In this document: in pieces, positions 16,133-26,027 of the stretch
Numbering within the stretch: position 1 is the stretch's first letter
Layout: every line of letters begins with the position of its first letter
DNA from: Cyanobacteria bacterium REEB459
GTDB taxonomy: Bacteria; Cyanobacteriota; Cyanobacteriia; Phormidesmidales; Phormidesmidaceae
Assembly: GCA_018970085.1 (NCBI GenBank)
Contig: JAGWXD010000015.1
Coordinates: 1-64,000, forward strand
Direction: 5' to 3'
Length of the DNA: 64,000 bases
The notes under the pieces: generated by a model
What the model was told of the DNA's origin: nothing
The model's input: the letters and a program-made list of their open reading frames with translations, nothing else
Databases searched by the model: none
Program-made: the position numbers and the translations under genes

Positions 16133-17437
16133 ATGCCCTGGCCTTCAGTTGCTGCTGCCCCCCTGGTTTTTCCAAAGATTTGTCATTTTCCCAATGGGTT
16201 GACAGTGATCGCTGAGCAGATGCCCCTGGCAGTGGTCAACCTGAGTCTGTGGCTGCGGGTAGGTTCGGCGGTTGAAAGTGACGCTATTAATGGTATGGCT
16301 CACTTTTTAGAACATATGATCTTTAAGGGCACCCATGACCTGGGGTGTGGCGAATTTGAGCGGCGGGTAGAAGAGCGGGGCGGATTGGCCAACGCTGCCA
16401 CCAGTCAGGACTACACCAAATACTACATGACCGCCGCTCCTCAAGATTTCCCAGCCCTGGCTCCGTTGCAGATTCAGCTGGCTCTCAACCCCCGCCTTAA
16501 TGACGATGACTTTGAACGAGAACGCCCGGTAATTCTAGAAGAAATTCGTCGGGCCGAAGATAGCCCCCAGCGCCGTACCCATGCCCGGTCGATGGAGTTA
16601 GGCTTTGAGCACCTGCCCTACCGGCGACCGGTGTTGGGACCGGCTGCGGTGATTGAACATCTAACCCCAGAGCAAATGCGGAATTTTCATCAAATCTGGT
16701 ATCAACCCCAGCATATGACCGCCGTTGCGGTGGGTAATCTACCCGTTGAACAACTCATAGAAATCGTGGCCCAGGGATTTGAAGCCGCCCTCAACCAGCC
16801 GCCGCCCTATCCGGTAGATGGGCTTAGTGGCCTTTCATGCTTCCCCGATGGTTACGACCGAGAACTACCCTTTCGAGATATTACCCGGGTGGTTGAATCC
16901 GATCCGACCTTGACCCAGGCTCAATTGATACTGACCTGGCGTGTGCCTGGCATTACGGCTGGCCATGATACCTATGCCCTTGATATTTTAGCGGCAATTC
17001 TAGGGCGGGGGCGGACGTCTCGACTGGTTAGTGATTTGCGGGAAAACCGCCACTGGGTCAGTAGTATTGGCGCTAGCAATATGACCCTGGCCCATAAAGG
17101 ACTGTTTACAGTATCCGCCAGGTTGGAACCGCAGCACTTGCATCAGGTGGAAGGGGCGATCGCCGATCATGTCCGGCAACTGACCCAAACCCCGGTGAGT
17201 TTGGCCGAACTACGGCGGGTGCAAACTCAGGTCACCAACCGATTTATTTTTGCCAATGAAAGCCCTGGTGAGAGAGCCGGTCTCTACGGCTATTACCACA
17301 CCTTAACGGGGGATATTGGCGATGGCCTGCACTATCCCGAACGGATTCAAGCCCTCACCCTAGAAGACTTACAGGCGGTGGCTCAGCGCTATCTCAGCCC
17401 CAATGCCTATGGGTTAATCCTGTTACAACCCGCCTGA
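16133..17437 (+). CDS. M16 family zinc metallopeptidase (processing-peptidase-like)
   Basis: M16 enzymes are clam-shaped zinc peptidases. The 434-residue protein carries the inverted zinc motif HFLEH (57-61, in MAHFLEHMIFKGT) and the distal acidic region ERPVILEEIRRAED. It continues to the inactive C-terminal half with RTSRLVSDLRENRHWV. It is shorter than insulysin-type enzymes and typical of bacterial PqqL/YmxG-like proteins. A second copy and an inactive partner lie near 42-45 kb, so this chromosome has at least three M16 genes. The fructosamine kinase gene starts 32 bases downstream on the same strand. Confidence 0.9.
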   Translation: MPWPSVAAAPLVFPKICHFPNGLTVIAEQMPLAVVNLSLWLRVGSAVESDAINGMAHFLEHMIFKGTHDLGCGEFERRVEERGGLANAATSQDYTKYYMTAAPQDFPALAPLQIQLALNPRLNDDDFERERPVILEEIRRAEDSPQRRTHARSMELGFEHLPYRRPVLGPAAVIEHLTPEQMRNFHQIWYQPQHMTAVAVGNLPVEQLIEIVAQGFEAALNQPPPYPVDGLSGLSCFPDGYDRELPFRDITRVVESDPTLTQAQLILTWRVPGITAGHDTYALDILAAILGRGRTSRLVSDLRENRHWVSSIGASNMTLAHKGLFTVSARLEPQHLHQVEGAIADHVRQLTQTPVSLAELRRVQTQVTNRFIFANESPGERAGLYGYYHTLTGDIGDGLHYPERIQALTLEDLQAVAQRYLSPNAYGLILLQPA

Positions 17438-17469
17438 GCCCCGCCCTCTCTAGGTTAAGTGTCAGCCCC

Positions 17470-18339
17470 ATGTGGACCGCGATCGCCCAACACATCAGTG
17501 CTCAAACCGGCCAGCCCTTTTCGATTCAAGAGCGGTCTGTCGTCGCCGGCGGGTCAATTAATCAAACCCTGCAGATCAGGGAGGGGGACCGCTGTTTTTT
17601 CCTTAAACTCAATCAGCCCACCCGGCTGGCCATGTTTGCAGCAGAGGCCGCAGCCTTGGCCGAGATGCTAGCCACCGCCACTGTGCGGGTTCCCAGACCG
17701 ATTTGCTGGGGCCATACAGATACCTGGGCCTATCTGGTGCTGGAGTGGTTAGACCTGGGTTACGGCTCCAGGCAGAGCTGGCGACAGATGGGAGAACAAT
17801 TGGCTGCCATGCATCGGGTCAGCCAGCCCCAGGGCTTCGGCTGGCACCAATCTAACACCATCGGCAGCACGGCCCAGCCCAATCCCTGGACCCCCTCCTG
17901 GTTGGAATTCTACCGCGAGCATCGGCTGCGCCATCAATTTCGCCTGGCGGGGCGACGGGGGGGGCACTTTCCCCGGCAAGAGCAGCTTTTGGCCGCCCTA
18001 CCGGAGTTGCTAGCTGATCACCGGCCCTTGCCAGCGCTGGTTCACGGCGACCTGTGGTCTGGCAATGCCGCTATTACCCAGGCTGGTGAGCCCGTTATAT
18101 TTGATCCCGCTGCCTACGTTGCTGATCGAGAGGTGGACCTGGCGATGACAGAGCTATTTGGCGGTTTTCCGGCGGCTTTCTATGAGGGCTACCAGGCTGC
18201 CTATGCCGTGGAGCCAGGCTACGATAAACGCAAAATCCTCTACAATCTTTACCACGTGCTCAACCATTTCAATCTATTTGGTGGCAGCTACCAGGCCCAG
18301 GCCAATCATATGATTGAGGAACTTTTAGGGTGGCTTTGA
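17470..18339 (+). CDS. fructosamine/ketosamine-3-kinase family protein
   Basis: These kinases phosphorylate sugar adducts on proteins or small molecules and so promote deglycation. The 289-residue protein has the family pattern: AGGSINQTLQI near the N terminus, FFLKLN with the ATP-contacting Lys, YLVLEWLDLG hinge, catalytic HGDLWSGNAAI, and metal-binding IFDPAAYVADREVDLAMTELFGGF. Length is normal. It directly follows the M16 gene and is convergent with the WD40 kinase gene, with a CAGGGG/CCCCTG stem between them. Confidence 0.92.
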   Translation: MWTAIAQHISAQTGQPFSIQERSVVAGGSINQTLQIREGDRCFFLKLNQPTRLAMFAAEAAALAEMLATATVRVPRPICWGHTDTWAYLVLEWLDLGYGSRQSWRQMGEQLAAMHRVSQPQGFGWHQSNTIGSTAQPNPWTPSWLEFYREHRLRHQFRLAGRRGGHFPRQEQLLAALPELLADHRPLPALVHGDLWSGNAAITQAGEPVIFDPAAYVADREVDLAMTELFGGFPAAFYEGYQAAYAVEPGYDKRKILYNLYHVLNHFNLFGGSYQAQANHMIEELLGWL

Positions 18340-18384
18340 GGTTGGTAGGGAGGTAACAGGGGGCGAAGTTAACCAGGCCCCTGC

Positions 18385-20253
18385 TCAGGCGGCTGATAGG
18401 TCTGCCCCCAAGGACCAAAGCTGTAGGGTTTGGTCCTCACTGCTAACCACCAGGGTTTGACTATCGGGGCTGAACACTAACCCCTCTACATGCCAGGCGC
18501 TCAGATTACTGCCCTGGTTCCCCCAGGGCAGTTGATATAGCCTTAGTCCGCCGCCTTGCCAGCCCACCGCCAGCCACCGCCGGTCTGGGCTTAAAGCCAG
18601 CCCGGTAATCGCCGCCGGCAACCTTTGCAACAGACTGCCCTTGGTTATAGAACTAGAGCTCCAAACCTGGAGGCGGCCACCGGCATCTCCGCTCAGGATA
18701 CTGCCAGCCTGGGGATCCCAGGCGAGGGCGGTAATTGGATCCTGGGGGGCGGTCAGGGTCTGCAATAGTCGACCTGAGGGTAAGGCCCAGAGACGCAGGG
18801 TGCGATCGCGGCTGCCACTGATCAGCATCTGTCCCTGATCGCCCAGCGCCAGAGCGGTAATGCGATCCTGATGGTTAACCAATTGCCGCAGAGAATGGTC
18901 CTGATCAGCGGTAGCCAATGGCCATAGGTCAATGTGGCCGTCATCGCTACCCACCACCAGGGTCTGACCATCAGGGGTCACCACTAGCCTTGACACTGAC
19001 CAGGTCTTCAAGGGGAGACGCTGACTCTGACCATAGTCGGCCAAATTCCAGAAAATCAGTTGACCATCCTCTCCACCACTGACTAGAGCTTGCCCATCGG
19101 GGGTAAAGGCTAGAGCGGTCACCTCTCCCTGGTGCCCCACGCCCCATAGGCCCATGACCTTGCCAAAGCGGTGAATGGGTTCACCGTTGATAGAATCCCA
19201 CAGGTACACCGAAGCATTACGACAGGCGGTGGCGATCGCCCGTCCGTTGGGACTAATGGCCAAAGCCCTAACCCGCTTACCGGAGAGGTCCACCCTGAAG
19301 CGGCACTGCCAGGGTGGAGATGCAGAGGAAAGAGGCTGTGACCCTGTTGGCGGCGGCAATTGCCCCGTCTCAGGTCCAGCCCAGCGTAAATCCGCCAGCA
19401 CCTCCCCCACCCGGCTGTAGCGCTCCTGCAGCCGCCGGTTGACCATGCGATCAAGAATTCTAGCCAAGCCGGGGCTCACCGGAGTTTGCAGACAAGACCG
19501 CCATTGCCAGCTATCATCACTGACGGAATAGAGATCAAAGGGATGCAACCCAGTTAAGAGATAGAGGCAGGTTACCCCCAGAGCGAAGATATCGCTAGCG
19601 AAAACCGCCTGACCCAACACCTGTTCTGGGGCCCCATAGCCAGCACTACCGATAACTGTGTTGGGTTGCCCCAGCCGGGCTTGATCCTCAACGTATTTAG
19701 AGGCACCAAAATCTACCAGCACAAAGGGGCGAGGAGCGGGGGGAGAAATAATATTAGCGGGTTTAATATCTCGGTGGATAATCTGGTGGGCGTGGACAAA
19801 CTCCAGTACGGGTAAGATCTCCCCTAAAAGCTGGCGAATTTTGGCCTCTGTAAAGACCTCTGTTTGAGCCAATTGCTCCAGAGTCGGGCCAGGAATATAC
19901 TCCTGAATCAGGAACTGTCCCTGGAGGTTGTCTACTACCGCCAGTAATTCAGGAATCTGAGCATGGTGAGCCAGCCTGGTTAACTGCTGGGCTTCGAGTT
20001 GAAACCGCTGGGCAGAATAGCGATCGCCCCGCCCCTGGTCGCCAGGGATCAGTTGCTTAATGACACATTGGCGGGCAGGAGTGGCATGCCTATCTAGACC
20101 CAGATAGGTTCGCCCAAAGCCACCCTGGCCCAGAATTTTCTGGCAAAAATAGCGGTCCTGCAAGGCCAGCTTAGCCCCACAGTGATGACAAAGGGTGGCA
20201 TCGGGCAGGTTTACAGGTTGGCAACAGGCAAGGTTAAAACAGAATACGCTCAA
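18385..20253 (-). CDS. Ser/Thr protein kinase with zinc-ribbon and WD40 repeats
   Basis: The protein opens with a four-cysteine zinc ribbon (Cys5, 10, 22, 25), then a Hanks-type kinase domain (ILGQGGFGRTYLG, CVIKQL, HRDIKPANI, DFGASKY) to about residue 310. A C-terminal beta propeller of about six WD40 units follows (VRALAISPNGRAIATAC, VTALAFTPDGQALVSGG and so on). I set the start at TTG 20253, with GGGGA at 20261-20265 as ribosome site. This puts the zinc ribbon at the N terminus, as in family members, and avoids ycf34. The frame remains open to 20445. It is a cyanobacterial signalling kinase of unknown target. Confidence 0.88.
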   Translation of the reverse strand: MSVFCFNLACCQPVNLPDATLCHHCGAKLALQDRYFCQKILGQGGFGRTYLGLDRHATPARQCVIKQLIPGDQGRGDRYSAQRFQLEAQQLTRLAHHAQIPELLAVVDNLQGQFLIQEYIPGPTLEQLAQTEVFTEAKIRQLLGEILPVLEFVHAHQIIHRDIKPANIISPPAPRPFVLVDFGASKYVEDQARLGQPNTVIGSAGYGAPEQVLGQAVFASDIFALGVTCLYLLTGLHPFDLYSVSDDSWQWRSCLQTPVSPGLARILDRMVNRRLQERYSRVGEVLADLRWAGPETGQLPPPTGSQPLSSASPPWQCRFRVDLSGKRVRALAISPNGRAIATACRNASVYLWDSINGEPIHRFGKVMGLWGVGHQGEVTALAFTPDGQALVSGGEDGQLIFWNLADYGQSQRLPLKTWSVSRLVVTPDGQTLVVGSDDGHIDLWPLATADQDHSLRQLVNHQDRITALALGDQGQMLISGSRDRTLRLWALPSGRLLQTLTAPQDPITALAWDPQAGSILSGDAGGRLQVWSSSSITKGSLLQRLPAAITGLALSPDRRWLAVGWQGGGLRLYQLPWGNQGSNLSAWHVEGLVFSPDSQTLVVSSEDQTLQLWSLGADLSAA

Positions 20254-20341
20254 GAGTAACTCCCCGGGGTCAATGTCTATGCCCCTAGAGGGCATCAGGG
20301 AAAGGGCAAGCCTAGGGCTGCGAGGGTTTTTACAGGCTGGC

Positions 20342-20590
20342 TCAGGTGGGCAACTGCTGGCCAGGGCGCAGGCGGGCCCATTTCCCCAACTCTTGCCTGA
20401 AGCTCTGGCACCCGACCACGTCCCACTCCATGCCAATTTCCCCATCTTGATGGCGAATATTTACATTAATGGTGGGCTCAACTGGCTCAAAGGTGGGCAG
20501 GGGAGTGAGGTGGGGTTGCTGATGTTGATCTTCAACCGCATGGTAGGTGGTGCAAGCGTCAACGTAATGGCAGTTTATACAAATGCACAT
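20342..20590 (-). CDS. ycf34: Ycf34, iron-sulfur-associated photosynthesis protein
   Basis: Ycf34 is conserved in cyanobacteria and red-lineage plastids. Work on Synechocystis links it to an Fe-S cluster and to photosynthetic electron flow (established knowledge). The 82-residue protein begins MCICINCHYVDACTTYHAVE with Cys2, 4, 7 and 13, followed by QHQQPHLT and FEPVEPTINVNI, all diagnostic. Its 3' end overlaps only the spurious upstream extension of the WD40 kinase frame. The two genes are on the same strand about 90 bases apart and may be co-transcribed. Confidence 0.93.
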   Translation of the reverse strand: MCICINCHYVDACTTYHAVEDQHQQPHLTPLPTFEPVEPTINVNIRHQDGEIGMEWDVVGCQSFRQELGKWARLRPGQQLPT

Positions 20591-20921
20591 GGGTCTGGCG
20601 TTTTTCCTCAGTAAAATCCTATAGTTAAAGCTGGGAAAGATTAGCGTTTTAATTTTAGCAATTGCCTATGGAAACGAATTTAGGGCTAGACGGTCGGCTA
20701 CCCCGGTTATCTGTTGGGTCGACTCAAACCTTCTCAGTCTGCCGGCAACCAAGCCCAGGTAAGCCGGCACCGTTGCTGAGCTGACCAGATCTTTACCGAA
20801 AACTAGAGCTATACTGGCAAGCCTGCGGGAACTGTTTCAACCCTACCCCAATGAGGCTTTCTATTGCTGGGTAGACTTCATCATTGCCATGCCGTTGTCA
20901 TAGAAAATAATTAATAGTTCA
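20591..20921. other. 331-bp divergent spacer between ycf34 and the CCA enzyme gene
   Basis: No gene, tRNA or strong hairpin was seen. It should contain the promoters of both divergent genes. Confidence 0.5.
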
Positions 20922-22217
20922 TTGAGTTCGACCCCAACCTTCCTGAGCACCTCTGGTACTAGAGATTTTCAACCAGCCCTCTCTCCCCAAAGCTGGCCCT
21001 TTAGTCTGACCTGCCTACCCCCCCAGGCCTATCTGGTGGGGGGTACCGTGCGGGACGCTCTATTGCATCGTCAGGCTGATTATCTTGATCTGGATTTTGT
21101 CTTGCCAGAGAAAGCTATAGAAACCGCCGAGCAGATTGCCCAGTCCTACGGCGCCGGCTTTGTGGTGCTTAATAGCGAACATGAAATTGCCCGGGTTGTG
21201 TTTCCCAATGCCACGGTTGACTTTGCCCAACAAATTGGGGCTAGCATCACGGCAGATTTACAGCGTCGAGACTTTACTGTTAACGCCATTGCCTACAGTC
21301 CCCATAGTGAAACCCTGGTAGACCCCCTGAATGGCTATGCCGATCTGCAGCGCCATACCCTCTGCATGGTGTCAGAGGAAAATCTCAGGGAAGACCCCCT
21401 GCGCCTGTTACGGGCCTACCGTCAGGCGGCTCAGTTGGGCTTTCAGCTGGATGCGGCTACCCAAACTGCGATTCGTGCCCTTGCGCCCCGTCTCGAAGCC
21501 GTGGCGGCGGAGCGGGTACGCAGTGAACTCGATTGTCTGCTTAGCCTGCCAGAGGGCTCCCGTTTCTTGACTTTGGCCTGGCAAGACGGTCTGTTGAACA
21601 CCTGGCTCCCTGGCCTTAGCTCCAATAAACTGGAGAAGCTGGCAGTTATTGATCGGCTGGTAGCCCGGATTGACCAGCAGTACCCTGAGTATGCATCCCG
21701 ACTGCGTAGCTGGGTTAAGGACCCTGCTGGCCCAGGATTGCACCGTAGCTGGTTGAAACTGACTAAGCTGAGTCAGTTATTGGACGGCCCTTTAGCGATC
21801 GCCGAAGCTACCCTGGCGGCCTTAAAGTATAGCCGCCTAGAGCAACAGGGGGTGTTGGCCATGGTCAAGGGCTGGCATTACCTCCAGGAACAGCTGCTGC
21901 CCCTCTCTCCAGCTCAACGCTATGGTTTATTTAAGCTGGCCGGAGTCGGATTTATGGGGATTCCCCTACTTGCCTGGGCCCATGGCCTTCCCGAGACCTT
22001 GGTGGAAACCTTGTTAGGCCATTATCTCAACCCAGAAGATGCCATTGCCCATCCCCAAACCCTGGTTTCTGGTCGTGACCTGATTCAAGGCCTGGGGATG
22101 AAGCCGGGCCCTGACATTGGGCGGCTGTTAGAGGCAGTGCAACTGGCTCAAGCCGAGGGGCTACTGACTAACCGGGCTGAGGCCCTGGCCTGGGTACAGG
22201 CCCAGCCCCGTCCTTAA
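20922..22217 (+). CDS. cca: CCA tRNA nucleotidyltransferase family protein
   Basis: Class II enzymes of this family add CCA, or only the A or CC part, to tRNA 3' ends. The 431-residue protein has AYLVGGTVRDALL (nucleotide loop), the metal pair in YLDLDFVL, QRRDFTVNAIAYSP, and REDPLRLLRAYRQAAQLGF. These are the classic head and neck motifs; a helical tail follows. Cyanobacteria often have separate CC- and A-adding enzymes, and which activity this has was not decided. The start is TTG at 20922, giving the expected distance to the first motif. Confidence 0.88.
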   Translation: MSSTPTFLSTSGTRDFQPALSPQSWPFSLTCLPPQAYLVGGTVRDALLHRQADYLDLDFVLPEKAIETAEQIAQSYGAGFVVLNSEHEIARVVFPNATVDFAQQIGASITADLQRRDFTVNAIAYSPHSETLVDPLNGYADLQRHTLCMVSEENLREDPLRLLRAYRQAAQLGFQLDAATQTAIRALAPRLEAVAAERVRSELDCLLSLPEGSRFLTLAWQDGLLNTWLPGLSSNKLEKLAVIDRLVARIDQQYPEYASRLRSWVKDPAGPGLHRSWLKLTKLSQLLDGPLAIAEATLAALKYSRLEQQGVLAMVKGWHYLQEQLLPLSPAQRYGLFKLAGVGFMGIPLLAWAHGLPETLVETLLGHYLNPEDAIAHPQTLVSGRDLIQGLGMKPGPDIGRLLEAVQLAQAEGLLTNRAEALAWVQAQPRP

Positions 22218-22469
22218 GATGGCCTAAGCCCCCTTAACTCGCCCTGGATGGATGCCGCGATCGCGATGCCTAAAGGCTTTTGCCATCACCTGCCATGTCT
22301 TAGAGAAAAATTGCTTAGATCGGGGCCTTGGAGCGCTAACCCGCAGAGTTTTCATAGTCTCGCCTCCCTCAGTCCTAGAGGCTACACTCCTATTATGACC
22401 TATTTTGCCTATGCCCTATTTGACCATGGCCTTTTGTCTAGTCCTCAAACTTGCCCCAGTTTGGCAGAA

Positions 22470-25400
22470 CTAGGGCCCCACCGACAGGTGCCGGCTTTTT
22501 CCAGCTAACATTTGCTGGGCAGCCTCCAAAAGCACCTCCTCTAAATAGGGCTTGGTAAAGTAGGCTTTAGCCCCCAGATCCAGGGCCATCTGGCGGTGGC
22601 GATCGGCACCACGGGAGGTTAGCATCGCTACGGGAATCTGGCTCAGAGTGGGGTCTTGCTGCATTCGCGACAATAACTCTAGCCCATCCATACGAGGCAT
22701 TTCAATATCGCAGAAAACCAGGTCACAGGGCAGACCAGAGCGTAACTTGGCCAGGGCTTCCTGACCATCTCGAGCCTGTTCAACCCGATAACCCACCTTA
22801 TTAAAGGTAACGGACAGCAACTCCCGTACGGTAATAGAATCATCAACAATTAAGACAGTCGGCTCAGTTGCCTGGGGAATTTCCCCGGGTACCTCTGCCA
22901 ATGGTTGGGTCCAGAGAGAAGAGAGGCTATCACTGCGAATCCGACCGGTAGCCAGATCAATTAACTCCAACACATCGGCAATGGGCATGACCCGCCCATC
23001 TCCCAAAACAGTGGCCCCGGCAATGCCAGTTGGTTTGGGGACAGGTCCCTCCAACTGTTTAATCACAATTTCCTGCTCTCCAATCACTTGATCTACCTGG
23101 AGGCCAATACAGGTGGTGGTGCTTCTCAGCACAATTACCGACACCATAGAATCATCCTGAGGACCCCCGTAAACTCGCCCCCGACCCAGGCTACGATTAA
23201 ACTTCAAGAGGGTGCCCAGGGGCCACAGTGGCAGTTGTCCGCCGCGCCAGGGAATTGCCATCTGATGGGCCTGATCGACGTAAAGATCAGCCCTAGGTAC
23301 GTCTACCATGTCTTCTACCCCATCCATGGGAAAGGCAATCAGGGCTTGATTATTTAAGCAGCTCAAAGCTTTGGTAATGCTTAAGGTGAGGGGCAGTCGA
23401 ATGGTAAAACTAGTGCCACGACCGATCTCAGACTCAATCGCAATGGATCCGCGAATATCCCTCAAGGCGGTGTTTACTACATCTAGCCCCACTCCCCGAC
23501 CAGAAAAGGCATCAGCCCGATCACGGGTGGTAAATTGGGGCAAAAATAGCAGATCATAGATTTCTGCGGTAGACAGGTGGTGGGCTTCTGAGCTGGTAAT
23601 TAAGCCCTGCTCAAGGGCTTTGGCCTTGACCGCAGCCGGGTCTATACCGTTGCCGTCGTCAGCAATATAAATAACGGTCTGGTTACCCTGATAAAAAGCC
23701 CGAATGGTAATGGTGCCCTGCCTGGCTTTGCCTGCAGCTAGTCGGTCCTCTGGTGATTCAATACCGTGGGTCAGAGCATTGTTGACCAGGTGAATCAGTG
23801 GATCATAAAGGCGTTCTACAAGCATTTGGTCGATCAGGGTGTCTTCCCCTTCTACAACCAGTCGAGCTTCTCTACCGCATTTGAGAGAAATATCTCGAAT
23901 CGCCCTGGGCAGGTGATTAACCGTTTGCCCAAAGGGGACCATTCTCGCCTTATTCAAGCCCTCTTGCAGTTGGGTAGTGACCTGGCGAAATTGACGAGCA
24001 ACCTGTTCGGTGGAATCAATGGTTATTTCAATATCAGAGGATGACTCCCGCACCCGGACAATCAACTCAATCATTTCCTGGGATAGGGTATGGAAGTCTG
24101 TGAATCGGTCCATCTCCAAGGCATCGAAGGTGACGCCGGTAGCATGGCCGCTGGGGACCCCAGAACCAGCAAAATCAAAGGGACGGCGATTGGTCATCAG
24201 GGTACTTTCCAGCAGCGATCGCTCATACAGGTTACGCATACGCTGCCCGACGTCATTGAGTTGCTGTACCTGGTGAAGCAGTTTGTCAAGGGACTGCCGC
24301 AAGCGGTCCTGGTCCTGTTCTAGAGAGTTACGGTTAACCACCAGTTCTCCCACCAGGTTAGCCAGGTTGTCCAGGTTGCTTACAGCAACCCGCATCGTTT
24401 GATCGATACTGGGCCTGGGCAGGCGCTGGTTAGGGGCGCCAAATCGCCGCCGCCCTGCAGAGGTTGGTCCTGGTCCCCCGATCTGGTTGGCTGCTTCCAG
24501 CAGCTTCTCCAAATCCCCAAAGTCGTGATCAACCTCTGCCCCCAACTCCGATCCGGGCTGGGGCAATTCACCCTCTAACTCCTGGGAGTCTAAGGCGCCT
24601 GCTGCTAGAGCCGCTGCCCTCAACTCAGCCAGCCCATTGGCGGTCTCTAAGGAGGGTACTAACCCGGAGGACTCCGGCTGTAGGGCAGATTCGGGCCCGG
24701 CGTTGAAGTCCTGTCCATCGTCCAGCCAGGTGGCTGTGAAGTCATCCAAAATTGCAGATAGGGAATCCAGGTCTGCCGCCGCTTCCCCGGTTAGAGAGTC
24801 TGGGGAGGGCTGGGCGGTCTCGCTGGTCAGCCAGTCGACTAATTCTTGATCGAGAAAGCTGCCGCCCTGGTTAAGCCCCGCGGCTTCCGCCTCAATTGGA
24901 GCAGGCATTGACTGCTGCGGGCTTTCCTCTTGCCAGAGGCTATCTAAAAGGGTTTCCTGAGACTCAAACAAATCCGCCAGGCTATTGAGCTCTGCTGAAG
25001 CCATCTGGGGCTCTCTGCTGCCATTGGAAAGGGAAGGCAGCGTTTGCCCAGCAGCAGGGTGTTGCCAAAGATCTAGAGCCTCAGGGGTTGACTCTAGGTC
25101 TGTAATGAACTCTACCCCAGGTCTTAGAACTGGGTCTTTAGATGTCAGCCCAATCAGGTCGGCAGATGGCCCAATCTCTCGCGAACGACCTGCCAGAACC
25201 AAATCCTGGGACATCTTTAAGTTCTTAATAATCACCTCTGCCAGGCTGCGAAAGGTATAGTCTGGGTTAACCACAGCCTGTCGCACTGTATCTAGCAGGG
25301 CGCACCACTCCAATAAGTCGAATTGCTCACCCAGACGATAAAGGCGTTGACAAATTTGTTCCAAACGCTGACGAGATCGCGGGTCGTCAATGCCTTTAAA

Positions 25401-25970
25401 GGTGCCCAGCATTTCTCGTAACAACCGGGGTACATCACTGCGAAATACCAGTTGCAAGGCGCTGGTTTCAGGATGGGCAGAGACTACAGCAGGCACTACC
25501 GGCAAGGGGCTAATCGCTCTGGGGAGAGCCTCGGAATTACTCAACAGGCCATTCAGGTGGGCTTCGGTTTGATTGAAAACCGGCTCTAACTCAACCAGCA
25601 TGGCCTGGGCCTGGGCTTCACTCAAGCCAAAGGGACCCTGCAACTGATTAACCTGTTCCTGCAGGGCATCAAAAACTTTCAACAGCATTGATTCCAGGTC
25701 TTGATCCGGCTTAGCGCCAGAATCCTTTAGCAGTTTAAAGAAATCCTCCAGCCGGTGGGAAATGCGATGGATGCTATTGAGGCCTAACATGGCGGCTCCG
25801 CCCTTGACGGAGTGGGCAGCCCGAAATAATTCATTCATCATTTCGGTGTCATTCACGGTGGATTGCAGATTAACCAACCCCTGTTCAATGGTACGCAGGT
25901 GGTCCCTGGCTTCTTCGATAAAGTACCCTAAGATTCGTTGTTGGTCTTCAGGCAGCATAACGGTACTCAT
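22470..25970 (-). CDS. pilL: CheA-type hybrid histidine kinase of the pilus taxis system
   Basis: The protein (about 1166 residues from ATG 25970) has an N-terminal Hpt domain with phospho-acceptor His in RAAHSVKGGAAMLG. A long acidic linker is followed by a dimerisation segment, a GHKL ATPase (VNNALTHGIESPEDR, DDGNGID, FSGRGVGLDVV), a CheW-like domain and a C-terminal receiver (VLIVDDSITVRELL, FCDIEMPRMDG). This order matches PilL-C/HmpE of cyanobacteria. The frame extends to 26012, but MSTVMLPEDQQRILGYF at 25970 is the family-like start. It is last in the operon and closes the cascade from PilJ and CheW. The kinase sets pilus activity in phototaxis or gliding (established for homologues). 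Confidence 0.92.
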   Translation of the reverse strand: MSTVMLPEDQQRILGYFIEEARDHLRTIEQGLVNLQSTVNDTEMMNELFRAAHSVKGGAAMLGLNSIHRISHRLEDFFKLLKDSGAKPDQDLESMLLKVFDALQEQVNQLQGPFGLSEAQAQAMLVELEPVFNQTEAHLNGLLSNSEALPRAISPLPVVPAVVSAHPETSALQLVFRSDVPRLLREMLGTFKGIDDPRSRQRLEQICQRLYRLGEQFDLLEWCALLDTVRQAVVNPDYTFRSLAEVIIKNLKMSQDLVLAGRSREIGPSADLIGLTSKDPVLRPGVEFITDLESTPEALDLWQHPAAGQTLPSLSNGSREPQMASAELNSLADLFESQETLLDSLWQEESPQQSMPAPIEAEAAGLNQGGSFLDQELVDWLTSETAQPSPDSLTGEAAADLDSLSAILDDFTATWLDDGQDFNAGPESALQPESSGLVPSLETANGLAELRAAALAAGALDSQELEGELPQPGSELGAEVDHDFGDLEKLLEAANQIGGPGPTSAGRRRFGAPNQRLPRPSIDQTMRVAVSNLDNLANLVGELVVNRNSLEQDQDRLRQSLDKLLHQVQQLNDVGQRMRNLYERSLLESTLMTNRRPFDFAGSGVPSGHATGVTFDALEMDRFTDFHTLSQEMIELIVRVRESSSDIEITIDSTEQVARQFRQVTTQLQEGLNKARMVPFGQTVNHLPRAIRDISLKCGREARLVVEGEDTLIDQMLVERLYDPLIHLVNNALTHGIESPEDRLAAGKARQGTITIRAFYQGNQTVIYIADDGNGIDPAAVKAKALEQGLITSSEAHHLSTAEIYDLLFLPQFTTRDRADAFSGRGVGLDVVNTALRDIRGSIAIESEIGRGTSFTIRLPLTLSITKALSCLNNQALIAFPMDGVEDMVDVPRADLYVDQAHQMAIPWRGGQLPLWPLGTLLKFNRSLGRGRVYGGPQDDSMVSVIVLRSTTTCIGLQVDQVIGEQEIVIKQLEGPVPKPTGIAGATVLGDGRVMPIADVLELIDLATGRIRSDSLSSLWTQPLAEVPGEIPQATEPTVLIVDDSITVRELLSVTFNKVGYRVEQARDGQEALAKLRSGLPCDLVFCDIEMPRMDGLELLSRMQQDPTLSQIPVAMLTSRGADRHRQMALDLGAKAYFTKPYLEEVLLEAAQQMLAGKSRHLSVGP

Positions 25971-26027
25971 GTAAAGGTTGATTAATCCCTCAGGGTGTCC
26001 TGGGGGCAACATCTGAGGCGAACTCAG

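Noticed and set aside
20253-20445. N-terminal extension of the WD40 kinase
   Set aside because: It overlaps ycf34 and lacks similarity to kinase N termini. The TTG at 20253 has a good ribosome site and a family-like start.
22248-22508. 86-codon plus-strand frame between cca and pilL
   Set aside because: It has weak composition, overlaps the pilL end and has no ribosome site.
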